Part shown: piece after piece, positions 56,801 to 64,000 of the stretch
Layout: every line of letters begins with the position of its first letter
Position numbering within the stretch: position 1 is the stretch's first letter
Assembly (NCBI RefSeq): GCF_003369915.1
Contig: NC_046677.1
Location: 3,782,001 to 3,846,000 of the forward strand
From: Drosophila miranda
Lineage: Eukaryota > Arthropoda > Insecta > Diptera > Drosophilidae
DNA length: 64,000 nucleotides
Direction: 5' to 3'
Notes under the pieces: model-generated
The model's input: only the letters and a program-made list of their open reading frames with translations
What the model was told of the DNA's origin: nothing
Database searches by the model: none
Program-made: the position numbers and the translations under genes

Positions 56801-57694
56801 CAAGAAGTACTGCGGGAGGTCTGACTGCCGCGAAGCTGGCGACATGTGTCCTAAATCACGATACTCCTGAAGAAACTCCATATATTTTGCCTTAAGCTGT
56901 GCATTTTTTGCTAGCTTCCTCTCCAAATTGAGAAATCTACGTAGCGCCTGCTGATACGATTCTCCTAATTCCTCTAGACTGAATTTGGTTGGCAAACGCA
57001 CGGAGTAAGCTCCGGACTCTAGGCGAATGCAGTTTGTGACGAAATGCTGTTCGCAATGAACATCTTCCTCCGAAATTGATGAGGGCGAATAATCTCCATC
57101 GACTTCCCAAAACCGCCTTACAATATCGCACAAATTAGTCTCGCAAGCGGAGATGACAGGGGGATCTTCAACGGCTGCTAGCGCCGCACGGGCTTTCTCA
57201 GAGTTTTTAATACTTCCTGACACTATCCAGCCAAGTTTCGTCTTCTGCAATGTTGGCAATTGGTCTGACAGTCGAATCTGTCCAACGCACATTAATTCGA
57301 AAAACAAACCAGCACCTATCAACAGATCGACACGCTGGGGCTTGGCGAAATTAGGATCAGCTAGTTTTAGGTTATTTGGCATTGGCCAATCCTTTGCGTC
57401 TAGGCCGAAGTTAGGCTGCATTCCTGTGATTGAGGCAGTGATAATTGCAGAGAGGAAACCGCGATAGCTTTCGTCTTGAGATTGCAGGACGATGTCCACA
57501 GCCTTGCTGGATGGTAGAATTGACTCTCCAATACCGGCGATTTTAACGTGAGACGGGTGAGGATCTAACTGCAGCTGATTGGCGAGTCTCGATGTTATAA
57601 AGTTAACCTGAGAAGCGGAATCTAAAATGGCACGACATGGAATAAGCGATCCAAAACGGCCCCTGACATATACGATTGCAGTAGCTAGCAGCAC
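53777..57694 (-). CDS. pol-like frame of the BEL/Pao element
   Basis: A frame of about 1,305 codons with the family's usual order of parts: an aspartic-protease-like segment, reverse transcriptase, RNase H and the Pao-type A17-like region, a zinc-binding region and an integrase core, and a C-terminal DUF5641-like region. It is part of the element at 53432-59801 and belongs to the element, not to a host gene. Confidence 0.9.
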   Translation of the reverse strand: MLLATAIVYVRGRFGSLIPCRAILDSASQVNFITSRLANQLQLDPHPSHVKIAGIGESILPSSKAVDIVLQSQDESYRGFLSAIITASITGMQPNFGLDAKDWPMPNNLKLADPNFAKPQRVDLLIGAGLFFELMCVGQIRLSDQLPTLQKTKLGWIVSGSIKNSEKARAALAAVEDPPVISACETNLCDIVRRFWEVDGDYSPSSISEEDVHCEQHFVTNCIRLESGAYSVRLPTKFSLEELGESYQQALRRFLNLERKLAKNAQLKAKYMEFLQEYRDLGHMSPASRQSDLPQYFLPHHCVHKQDSTTTKLRVVFDGSAKTASGVSLNDALMAGPTIQPKILITLLRFRFFKVALCGDICKMYRCVRVSHPDTHVQCILWRNDPKEEIQVFKLETVTYGTKPAAFLAIRAMHQLANDEELRFPLGADVVRRDFYVDDLISGGDSIDSVIKIRQQVKELLSKGCFPIRKWCSNEPAALEGVSEADREKFLTFHDGTEVTKALGLVWDPTTDNLLFSFAHVGTAAGPISKRSVLSTLARFYDPLGLISPIITKAKIFMQSLWNESLKLNWDESLPQDLHTTWIELTSQLSMVKNFKFPRYVLRQQARLEMHAFCDASQAAYGACVYMRSEALGIVQSHLLCSKSRVAPLKSMTIPKLELSAALVLAELVSTIVKGLSAPCQIHCWSDSSIALAWIRESPLNFNIFVSNRVQRIQELTAGMTWHHVPTKLNPADIISRGATPAELMDSSLWISGPPFLRLESSEWPAGLQLPTDVPERRHAALVVSNERDVSYDCKFQNSFGSMQRVFAYIYRFYILKDKGIARSKGQLTVIDIKNGTHLLIRAIQQQQFSEEIRALASKQALPPKSTMASLNPFLDSFGLLRVGGRLQNAELDYDAKHPILLPKGHPVTVSIIIFFHERFLHAGAQGLLGLLRQKFWPIGGRKYVAGIIRKCVRCFRLKPVLREHIMGNLPADRVRTNPAFHTTGVDFCGPFYHKSEVRSRPPIKCYIAVFVCFSTKATHLEVVRDLSTESFLAALRRFISLRPKPRIIWSDNATNFVGAKNELLELRQMFLSDPHTSAVSHLCVSSAIDWKFIPPRSPHFGGLWEAAVKAAKYHFHRIVGTYIFTLDEIQTLACEISALLNSRPLYAITESPDDLDVLTPNHFLNGAPKAAFDEPDVAHLRVNLLSRWQRLCQMKQAFWRKWSTAYLSILQERSKWRSSSPNIKLGALVMIKEETLPPLRWPLGRIESVIPGKDGTIRVAVIRTQKGLFKRAVGKIAVLPLQDGSVESLCLPTGGECSEQNPAD

Positions 57695-59055
57695 GTTTTG
57701 GCTAGGCAGAGATTTTTGACTCGAGGGGGAGGGCTAATATATTTGCTTGCTACTAGGGCACTTGCAGGATCATGCTGGGTCGATTCCGTGCTCGGCGACG
57801 GCAACTCAGCGTCAGCGCCCGACTGCATGTGGAGCAGTGTGTGATGCTTGGCTTGGCAATTTCTACATGCCCCTGACTTGCAGCGTTGTAATGAATGGCC
57901 TTTGTTGAGGCAGTTTAGACATAAATGGCGCTTCTTCACCTCCTTGTATCGAGAAAAAACAGGGAGATCTATAAATGCCTGGCATCGGGATATGTAGTGA
58001 TCGGAGGATTTGCAATACTTGCATGTTGAGCTATTATGATCGTTAATGGAGGTGATTAGGGTGCTAGGTTTACTTTCTCCCACCTGCTGGCTAGGAATTG
58101 TTACCATAGCCGATCCCAAATTTTCCAGCATCCGACATCTTGCTTCCAAGAATGAGGCCATGCTTGACCACCGAGGCAATCCTGACGTCGGCAAGTTCTC
58201 TTCCCATTTCTCCTTGGTCTTGTGGTCCAATTTCGTGCCTATGATGAAGATCAGCAACCCATCGGAAATCTCCTGCGGGGTCGCCAAGGTCTGAAGTGCA
58301 CGCAAGTGCGAATTGATTTTATCGCTGAGCGCGCGCAAGCCGATAGCCGAGCCCTTCTCCACCCCTTGCAGCCCGAAAATAGCCTTGACGTGTGCCTGAA
58401 AATGTAACAGTTTATTATCGAATCGCAACATTAGTAAATTCAACGCCTTGTCGTAATTCTCCTCAGAAAGTTCCAAGGAACGAATCGTATCCAGCGCAGC
58501 ACCATCTAGACATCCACGAAGATATTGGAATTTTTCGATGATTGGTATACGATGGTCTTTGTGCACCATTGTCGAAAACATCGCGTGGAATTCTGGCCAA
58601 TCCATGTAGCTCCCACTGAATCGCGGAAGCTGCAACTCGGGCATTCGAGAACGGCCTGTACTATTATAGGCGAACAACGACGAATTCCCCTCGAGAGTAT
58701 GCCGAGCCGTTGAATTGGCAACATTTACCGTGCGAGCAGCCATCAACTCCCGCGACAGCCTGGACCTAACCTTGACATAAACATTCGAAAAGTCTAGCCG
58801 GGCATCATGGGCTAACTGCAGGAAATCCAGCCTTTCAAGGCTCGTTTGAGCGGCATCGAAATCCGCATTCATTCGCTCGATTTGCTCTAAGCGAGCTTGA
58901 AGTTCTGCCTCATCTAACTCGGCAAGCTCTTCCTTGGTAAGAAAGCGATCCATGGCCTTTAGTTGGCGCGCGATGGACTCGGCCTTGTGCTTGTAGAAAT
59001 CTACATCACTCGGCATTGCTGCGTTCGCGACATTGGTAGGCTCAGGTGCTGCCAT
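57685..59055 (-). CDS. gag-like frame of the BEL/Pao element
   Basis: A 456-codon frame beginning shortly inside the 5' LTR. It has a helical N-terminal half of the DUF1759 type and CCHC-like zinc knuckles toward its end, as in BEL/Pao gag proteins. Its end overlaps the start of the pol-like frame. Confidence 0.88.
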   Translation of the reverse strand: MAAPEPTNVANAAMPSDVDFYKHKAESIARQLKAMDRFLTKEELAELDEAELQARLEQIERMNADFDAAQTSLERLDFLQLAHDARLDFSNVYVKVRSRLSRELMAARTVNVANSTARHTLEGNSSLFAYNSTGRSRMPELQLPRFSGSYMDWPEFHAMFSTMVHKDHRIPIIEKFQYLRGCLDGAALDTIRSLELSEENYDKALNLLMLRFDNKLLHFQAHVKAIFGLQGVEKGSAIGLRALSDKINSHLRALQTLATPQEISDGLLIFIIGTKLDHKTKEKWEENLPTSGLPRWSSMASFLEARCRMLENLGSAMVTIPSQQVGESKPSTLITSINDHNSSTCKYCKSSDHYISRCQAFIDLPVFSRYKEVKKRHLCLNCLNKGHSLQRCKSGACRNCQAKHHTLLHMQSGADAELPSPSTESTQHDPASALVASKYISPPPRVKNLCLAKTCC

Positions 59056-59429
59056 GTTGAGGTTTTAAAAGAGTCACTCAGCACGACCGAAAAAGACACC
59101 CTGTATACGTATAAACGTGGGAACCGAAAGCAAAGGGATTACAGCTAATGCCTTTAGCTGTGCGGCTGTGCGAGCTGTCCGATTCCGCTTTGTACTCCGC
59201 TTGTGTGTATTAGTGAGTTCGCTGCACTGCCTACCGCACTGCACTGACCGAATTGTCGCGACAGAGAAATTAATAGCCAGCAATGCGTGTATGTAGGTGT
59301 ATGTAAGTGTGTTTTAGCACCGAATTGTGCTTAACCGCCGAAAATTTGCTAGGGCTAACGAATGTCGATCGCGAATGATTATTAATTGACACTGCAACTC
59401 TTCGATCACGTCGGGGTCACCAAATTTTA

Positions 59430-59801
59430 TGTGGAGATAATGTTTTTTATCCCCAATTGGCCGACTAATTATTTCGAATTAAACAAAACTCGGCGCAGAA
59501 ATAAAATTACGATATGTTCTTTAATGCGTGACATCCAAATTGCAAGTGTGGCTTGCCTGCCCTTTACATTGCCGCTCCGATCGCTAAGCGCAGCTTCGCT
59601 CGGCCGACGTCGGTAGGCAGACGCAAAGCGGAGATAGCGAAGAGCGAGCTGGCAGAGAGCGTTTAGCAGGGCAAGCAAGCGCAGAGCTTTAACAAACAAA
59701 TGAGTGACATAGACATAAGTAACAAACAAAATAAGCGGCTGAGGGCCAAGAATTAGGTGCTATTTGGCAAGCAGCTAATCGGCTGGGTTCTGCTCCGAAC
59801 A
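59430..59801 (-). repeat. LTR of the BEL/Pao element (5' side)
   Basis: Direct repeat of 53432-53803. The element is read leftward from here. Confidence 0.9.
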
Positions 59802-60529
59802 CTGCACTTTAGGCATTTTACAGTTCTGTCTTTGGATGACGAAATCCAATACTCGGGATGGCGAAATCAATTGAAATGTTTATAGAAAAACTATTCCCGA
59901 AAGGGATCAACGATGCAAAGATCAGAAAGTTCAAGGCAGTCTTGATCCAGAAGCGACACCGAAAAGTCGAGCTAAAAACTAAGATCGCGCAAACCCTTTG
60001 TCCGGAATCCTTTGTAACCCTCAACTTAAATCTATATCTGTAAACTTAGAAGTTAAATAAAAACTTTTTAAAAACGCAATCCGCTACCGCAGTTATTTAA
60101 TTTGCATGTTATAACGCCCACTGGCGTCAAATTTTTGCGTAATAAGGCCCGCGGGGTTATATGTTTCCGTCTTCGTTTTCGGATAAACAACTTAATATGT
60201 ATTTTCTCCTTTGCTTTTTAAGTTTTTTTTTTCTCATATCGAACTTTTACATTTTAAATTTATTCCAGCTTATTTATTAATTCTCGGGGAAAAGCATGGA
60301 TGCGTGTGGTTGCACTCGAGACTCATTTGAGTGCGCACGCTAGTATTGGGCAAGGCCACAGATACCCTACAGTCGTATGTAAATATAAAGCAAGCTATTG
60401 GTTAACATAATTTGTTTTCTGTTTATTTATATTTGCAACCTGTCCAGCAGGACAATCAGCTAATTTTGGTAGTTGAAAGGTGACATTTAATAGTACATAG
60501 AGTTACTGTCTGGCTTTTTTAAGGTGTTA
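59802..60529. other. Old repeat-like remnant beside the BEL/Pao element
   Basis: Holds a short Lys-rich open frame (59858-60043, with FPKGINDAKIRKFK) that may be an old retroelement fossil; the class is not established. The rest, to 60529, is AT-rich with no gene. Confidence 0.3.
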
Positions 60530-60840
60530 GATGGGTGGGAGGAGGCAGTGGAGAGGGGTTCAGTGCGTGTTATGAGGCAGATCCAGTGGGTGTAACCTTG
60601 TTAAACGGCGGACGATGGCGCTACTATCGAGCAAATTGATCGCTAGAGGGTTGTTGTATCTGTCTAGACGATCCAGGTAGGCCTTGGTGCTCGTGGCGAT
60701 TTCCTGTTAGACCCAGGGGATGTCGTGAGTGTCCTTATTGGTGAGATATGGGTGTGCTCTAGAAACGATTCTGAGAGCCTTATTTTGTAGTCTCTGGTTC
60801 TCCCGGTTACTGTGTCACAACGTCCTCACTGATACATACA
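60530..60840 (-). mobile_element. Jockey-clade LINE, C-terminal ORF2 fragment
   Basis: Minus-strand reading gives LQNKALRIVSRAHPYL, then the segment YLDRLDRYNNPLAINLLD and VRRLTRLHPLDL. This is the conserved C-terminal end of ORF2 in Jockey-type LINEs (NPLAxNLLD...RRLxRxHPxDL). Stops interrupt it. It abuts a fragment of a different LINE clade on the same strand. Confidence 0.7.
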
Positions 60841-60879
60841 TAGGGCGGTGGTTCGCTGAATTTTCCCAGTTTTTTTTTT

Positions 60880-61540
60880 TAATCGTTCTTTTTGATAGGT
60901 CCTGCCACCACACCGTAACTCCATAGAGTAATATTGGTCTAACTATTGCTAGACATATCCATCTTAGCCCAATAGCCCAACCCTAAGCAACTGGCACTGT
61001 CGCTAAAGGAGAGCCTGCATCCATGTAATATTTGTGGGCTGAGGAGGAGGACCTTGTATTTACTCCCAAGCCGCGCGATAGTGTCCATTCCAATAGTTGC
61101 GCTAGCTTTGCGGGGATTAAGTCGCAGTGTTTGTGGGTATTTTCCCGAGAAGATAATTGCCACGTCGTCCGCGTAAGCCCCCCTTCCAGGACGCATAGAA
61201 TCTTGTTGACTGCTATGTTCCACAGAAGAGGAGACAGGACACCACCATGCGGGGTGCTTCTGTTGACATACCTTGACTGGTCGGACGATCCCATCGATGA
61301 TGTCACAGTCCTGCATATGAGCATCACCAAGTGACGGTCCACCCCATGGTCAGTCTGGGCTTCCGGTATGACGCCCGATACAACGTTGTTGAAGGCACTC
61401 TCAATATCGGGGAAGGCTATTAAGGCTAAGTAAGTACTCTTTGAGGTGCAGAGATTGCACTAACGCTGAGGCTTACTTCATGAAGTGCCGTTTCCGTTCC
61501 GGCAGGCATGCTGTGCGCCTGACAGCCACTTAATGTGTAT
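60880..61540 (-). mobile_element. LOA-clade-like LINE, reverse-transcriptase fragment
   Basis: Minus-strand pieces in order: ALIAFPDIESAFNNV, HGGVLSPLLWNIAVNKIL, AYADDVAIIFSGKYPQTL with the YADD catalytic motif, and RWICLAIVRPILLYGVTVWW. Frame changes separate them, so it is dead. The motif style matches the family whose RNase H end lies at 28590-29579; the two fragments cover different parts of such an element. Confidence 0.75.
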
Positions 61541-61616
61541 AGTTGTCCTCAGTTGCAGCTCGAAGAGTCTCGCAAAGGTTTTGAGGAGGAATAGCAGTCA
61601 CATAAACGTGCATTAG

Positions 61617-62345
61617 AAGCACTTAACCGAACATTGGCGATTTTCGCCAAACACTGGCAGTAATTCCAAGAGCAAGATACCAAAGAAATAAACGCTTACC
61701 TAAAATCATCGAATCTATGGCGCTATTTGAAGAGACTTCAGCTGACAACAGACATGAGAGTTGCAACGCAAAATGATATAACTGATGAAGATTTCTCAGA
61801 ACAATTTCTGACTGTCGGCAATGGTCGAGTACCTGTCAACGAATCGAGCGGATTGATTCGAATTCATCAACAAAGTATTCCCAAACATCATTTCCACCTA
61901 CAAAAATAATAAATGGTTGAGTGAGATGACCTTGAGTACATAATTCAGAGCGAGATCAATGGAACAATGCGTTCATTCAAATCTATTGATTGTGTTGCAA
62001 ATGAAGATGAAGCCATCCAACTGAATCTTTAAACTCCTTGGATGTCCCTGGCTTTCCACCGCACAATTTGCGCTAAGGATTGGCTCCGCAGATTTAGTCA
62101 TAGTATTCGAAACATAAACCAACCAAGACTGTAAGGGTAAGGGTTTGATGCTAAGAAAATGTATGAACAATTTAATTTACGCGACGATACTCAAAGGAGA
62201 ACTCGAAGGTGAGGAAGTTCTCATTCCCAGGATTCCGATGATCCCAACAGATATGCCGTTTGACTATTAACAAATCAAAAGCCTATCTTCGAAAGTACGT
62301 GGTCTAAATCTGGAAAATCAATGTTCACTGGTCCGTCACTTCTGC
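61617..62345 (+). mobile_element. Decayed Helitron, PIF1-like helicase part
   Basis: Plus-strand fragments follow the PIF1-type helicase of Helitrons: LWRYLKRLQLTTDMRV, FLTVGNGRVPVNESSGLI, RSFKSIDCVANEDEA, RNINQPRL, then IPRIPMIPTDMPFD (in another frame) and LNLENQCS. Stops and frame changes are frequent. Just beyond, TCACAAG GTG CTTGTGA (62363-62379) forms a perfect 7-bp stem followed by CTAA, which might be the Helitron 3' hairpin. That is weak evidence. Confidence 0.7.
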
Positions 62346-63650
62346 GCCTGATAAAAAAAAAAATCACAAGGTGCTTGTGACTAAAGAAAAAAAACCAACC
62401 AAAAAAAAGGAAAAAAAACCTATTCAAGAATCGTTAAGAATTAAAAAAAAAAACATGATAAAATCAAAAAGTCAGCTTATTTATTGCCTGTAAGGTGGAA
62501 AAAAATCTTATAAAAATTGTTCTCTATAAATTAGCCACATTTAATTTAAACATTTTTAAGCTAGTTTTTAATATAAAACAAGTTTTTATAAAAACAGATT
62601 AAAATTATAGTGGAGTGGAGTAGCACTATGAAATAAGAACGAAGATACAATCTGTACATAAAAATCATAGCCCATTAGAAATGTTTTGTAGATGCTTATC
62701 CAAATTTGTACTTTTAAAATAATTTGTGCATAACAGCATTATGGTCTTGGATAATTTTCGATGAAACTTTCGATCGTTACGAATGCCAAGCGGCTGAAAA
62801 TTGCACAATTCATTCTCAATGGTGGTCGTCGGCATAAGTGTGTTTTCAATCACCTAGAAAGAAGCTGTGCTGTTTCGGTTTCCCTCTAAGTGCATCGAAC
62901 GCCTAAGAAGGTGGTACGACACGGGTCCGGGTCGTCAGCTTTTAAAGTAGATAGGTAAGTAATAACTGGCCTGCCAGATTGCAGTGCAGACATTGTCTGA
63001 TTTTTTGTTGTTGTACAGGTTGTTTATTGAATTGTGGTTTGTGTTTCTGCATACATTATTACATATAATATATTCGTTTTATCTCATTTTTACATATTGC
63101 TATATCGCAAGCCTTCGTTTGTGGCCGTGTCCACGTGCACACTCTCCACCCGCTTACAAAGACATCGAAAATAAAATCAACTAAATAGTATAAATATATA
63201 AATCAACATTTAGCATATAAAATATAGCTGGTACTAGTACATCGTTATCGCAACTTAATGCTAGCTTTGAAGACGCGCTCAGGGTGCTATTGTGAGCTGG
63301 GATCTTCGACCGACTTATCCAATATTCGCTTCATGAAACCCCTTCGACAGCTTCTTCGGCTTTTCGAAGCTAGTCGTTGAGACGACTATTGAATTTTCGA
63401 GGAGTTTTATAATTAACTAACCTTGCGTTTCGTTATTTTTATTATGCACTTTTCAAATATTTGTATAATTATTTCTTATTTCTTTTCAAAAGTGGGTCGA
63501 AAAGCAAATGTGGTATAATAAAGCTCGGCTAAGGGACTACTTATGTATAACTGTGAAAATGCGGCGGACTCCTTCGGATTGCAATCCTGCTCAATAGCTC
63601 CAACAGCTCCGCGCTTGTATTTTTTGGGGTCTGGGATGATTCGGGGTGTC
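62346..63650. other. AT-rich intergenic DNA
   Basis: A-rich tracts at 62349-62460. No convincing coding frame; a 62-codon minus-strand ORF at 62665-62853 has no family resemblance. The part from about 63430 to 63650 should be the 3' UTR of the minus-strand gene at the right edge, with TTTATT (reverse AATAAA) near 63437. Confidence 0.4.
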
Positions 63651-64000
63651 CTAGATGCGAATGGAGAGGAAGTAGATGAGGCAAGCAAGAGCAAGGCAGC
63701 CCAAAGGCACGAGCCGGTACAGAAGTAGCTGATTTTGGGGCTCCTCATGTTTCAGCTTGAGACGAAGCTGTAAGATTTCATTGTTAAGCTGTACATTGCT
63801 ACTCTCAGATTGTTCTAGGCGTTCCTTGTAGACAATTAGCTCCTCCTCGCGTACCACCTGCGAGTCGTTTATGGCTGCGAGGTCCTCGTCCCAGGCTTTT
63901 TCAGTGTCCAGGCAAAGACTCTTGTCCTGGCCAGACGCCTGACGCGGCTCATTGTCTGCGTCTGCCTCTGCCTCCGACTCATCCTTTGCTTCTGTCTCCG
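63651..64000 (-). CDS. Tail-anchored acidic coiled-coil protein, C-terminal part
   Basis: Minus-strand open frame running off the right end of the window, with its stop at 63651-63653; about 116 residues are visible. An acidic stretch (KDESEAEADADNEPRQ) is followed by a heptad-like coiled coil (EELIVYKERLEQSESSNVQL, LQLRLKLKHEE) and a single hydrophobic segment (LVPLGCLALACLIYFL) five residues from the end, as in tail-anchored ER or outer mitochondrial membrane proteins. I do not recognise the family. The start lies outside the window. Confidence 0.7.
   Translation of the reverse strand, partial: ETEAKDESEAEADADNEPRQASGQDKSLCLDTEKAWDEDLAAINDSQVVREEELIVYKERLEQSESSNVQLNNEILQLRLKLKHEEPQNQLLLYRLVPLGCLALACLIYFLSIRI

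Larger units (their letters stand above)
53432..59801 (-). mobile_element. BEL/Pao-family LTR retroelement, looks whole
   Basis: A 6.37-kb element in minus orientation with two LTRs of about 372 bp, bounded TG...CA. It is flanked by the 5-bp target duplication CTGCA (about 53427-53431 and 59802-59806), the size expected of this family. Between the LTRs lie two long open frames, gag-like (57685-59055) and pol-like (53777-57694), which overlap by ten bases. No envelope-like frame was seen. The LTRs appear almost identical, suggesting a recent insertion. I see no obvious breaks by eye. The flanking DNA on both sides looks like remnants of an older element. Confidence 0.92.

Noticed and set aside
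62665-62853. 62-codon minus-strand ORF between the Helitron relic and the last gene
   Set aside because: Lys/Asn-rich composition expected from AT-rich DNA, no family resemblance.

Overview
This is nuclear DNA from a fruit fly (Drosophila). Exons are short and GT-AG introns are mostly 55-90 bp. Promoters carry DRE (TATCGATA), Motif-1 and TCT elements, and the transposable elements are typical of flies. The two DINE-1/SGM-type elements and a LOA-clade LINE suggest, without proving it, an obscura-group species. Several genes (light/Vps41, RpL5, RpL21, Tif-IA, Nubpl) are, as far as I recall, at or near the 2L centric heterochromatin of D. melanogaster. Here they sit in compact, gene-dense sequence.

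Layout. 0.5-2.7 kb: a decayed gene, a small minus-strand ORF and a diverged tandem repeat. 3.3-5.5 kb: carnitine acetyltransferase with a peroxisomal SKL end. 6.3-12.1 kb: both thyrostimulin subunits, Gpa2 (minus) and Gpb5 (plus), with the testis E3 adaptor klhl10 between them. 12.4-25.5 kb: housekeeping genes, namely Tim23 (mitochondrial import), a Nudix hydrolase, RpL21, a nine-finger C2H2 protein, Tif-IA/RRN3 (Pol I initiation), an Fcf2-domain pre-rRNA processing factor and Nubpl (complex I Fe-S assembly). 26.1-28.4 kb: an unrecognised large protein whose 3' end appears to have been broken by a LINE. 28.4-31.5 kb: MITE, LINE, hAT-like and unclassified repeat remnants. 32.0-33.4 kb: RpL5. 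33.7-38.4 kb: the 12-exon light gene, with a complete B3GALT6-type galactosyltransferase nested antisense in one intron. 38.7-43.1 kb: a small membrane protein, a fragment of the Fcf2 gene, and a doublecortin-like kinase.

43.1-64 kb is gene-poor. It holds an inverted pair of DINE-1-like elements, a foldback, a BEL/Pao LTR element that looks whole (53432-59801), two different LINE fragments, a decayed Helitron helicase and, at the right edge, the 3' end of a tail-anchored coiled-coil protein gene.

The genes do not form an operon. Two themes recur: ribosome production (RpL21, RpL5, Tif-IA, Fcf2) and mitochondrial/peroxisomal function (Crat, Tim23, Nubpl). Gpa2 and Gpb5 encode the two partners of one hormone. 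Gene models come from reading splice sites and matching remembered protein families; no search was run.
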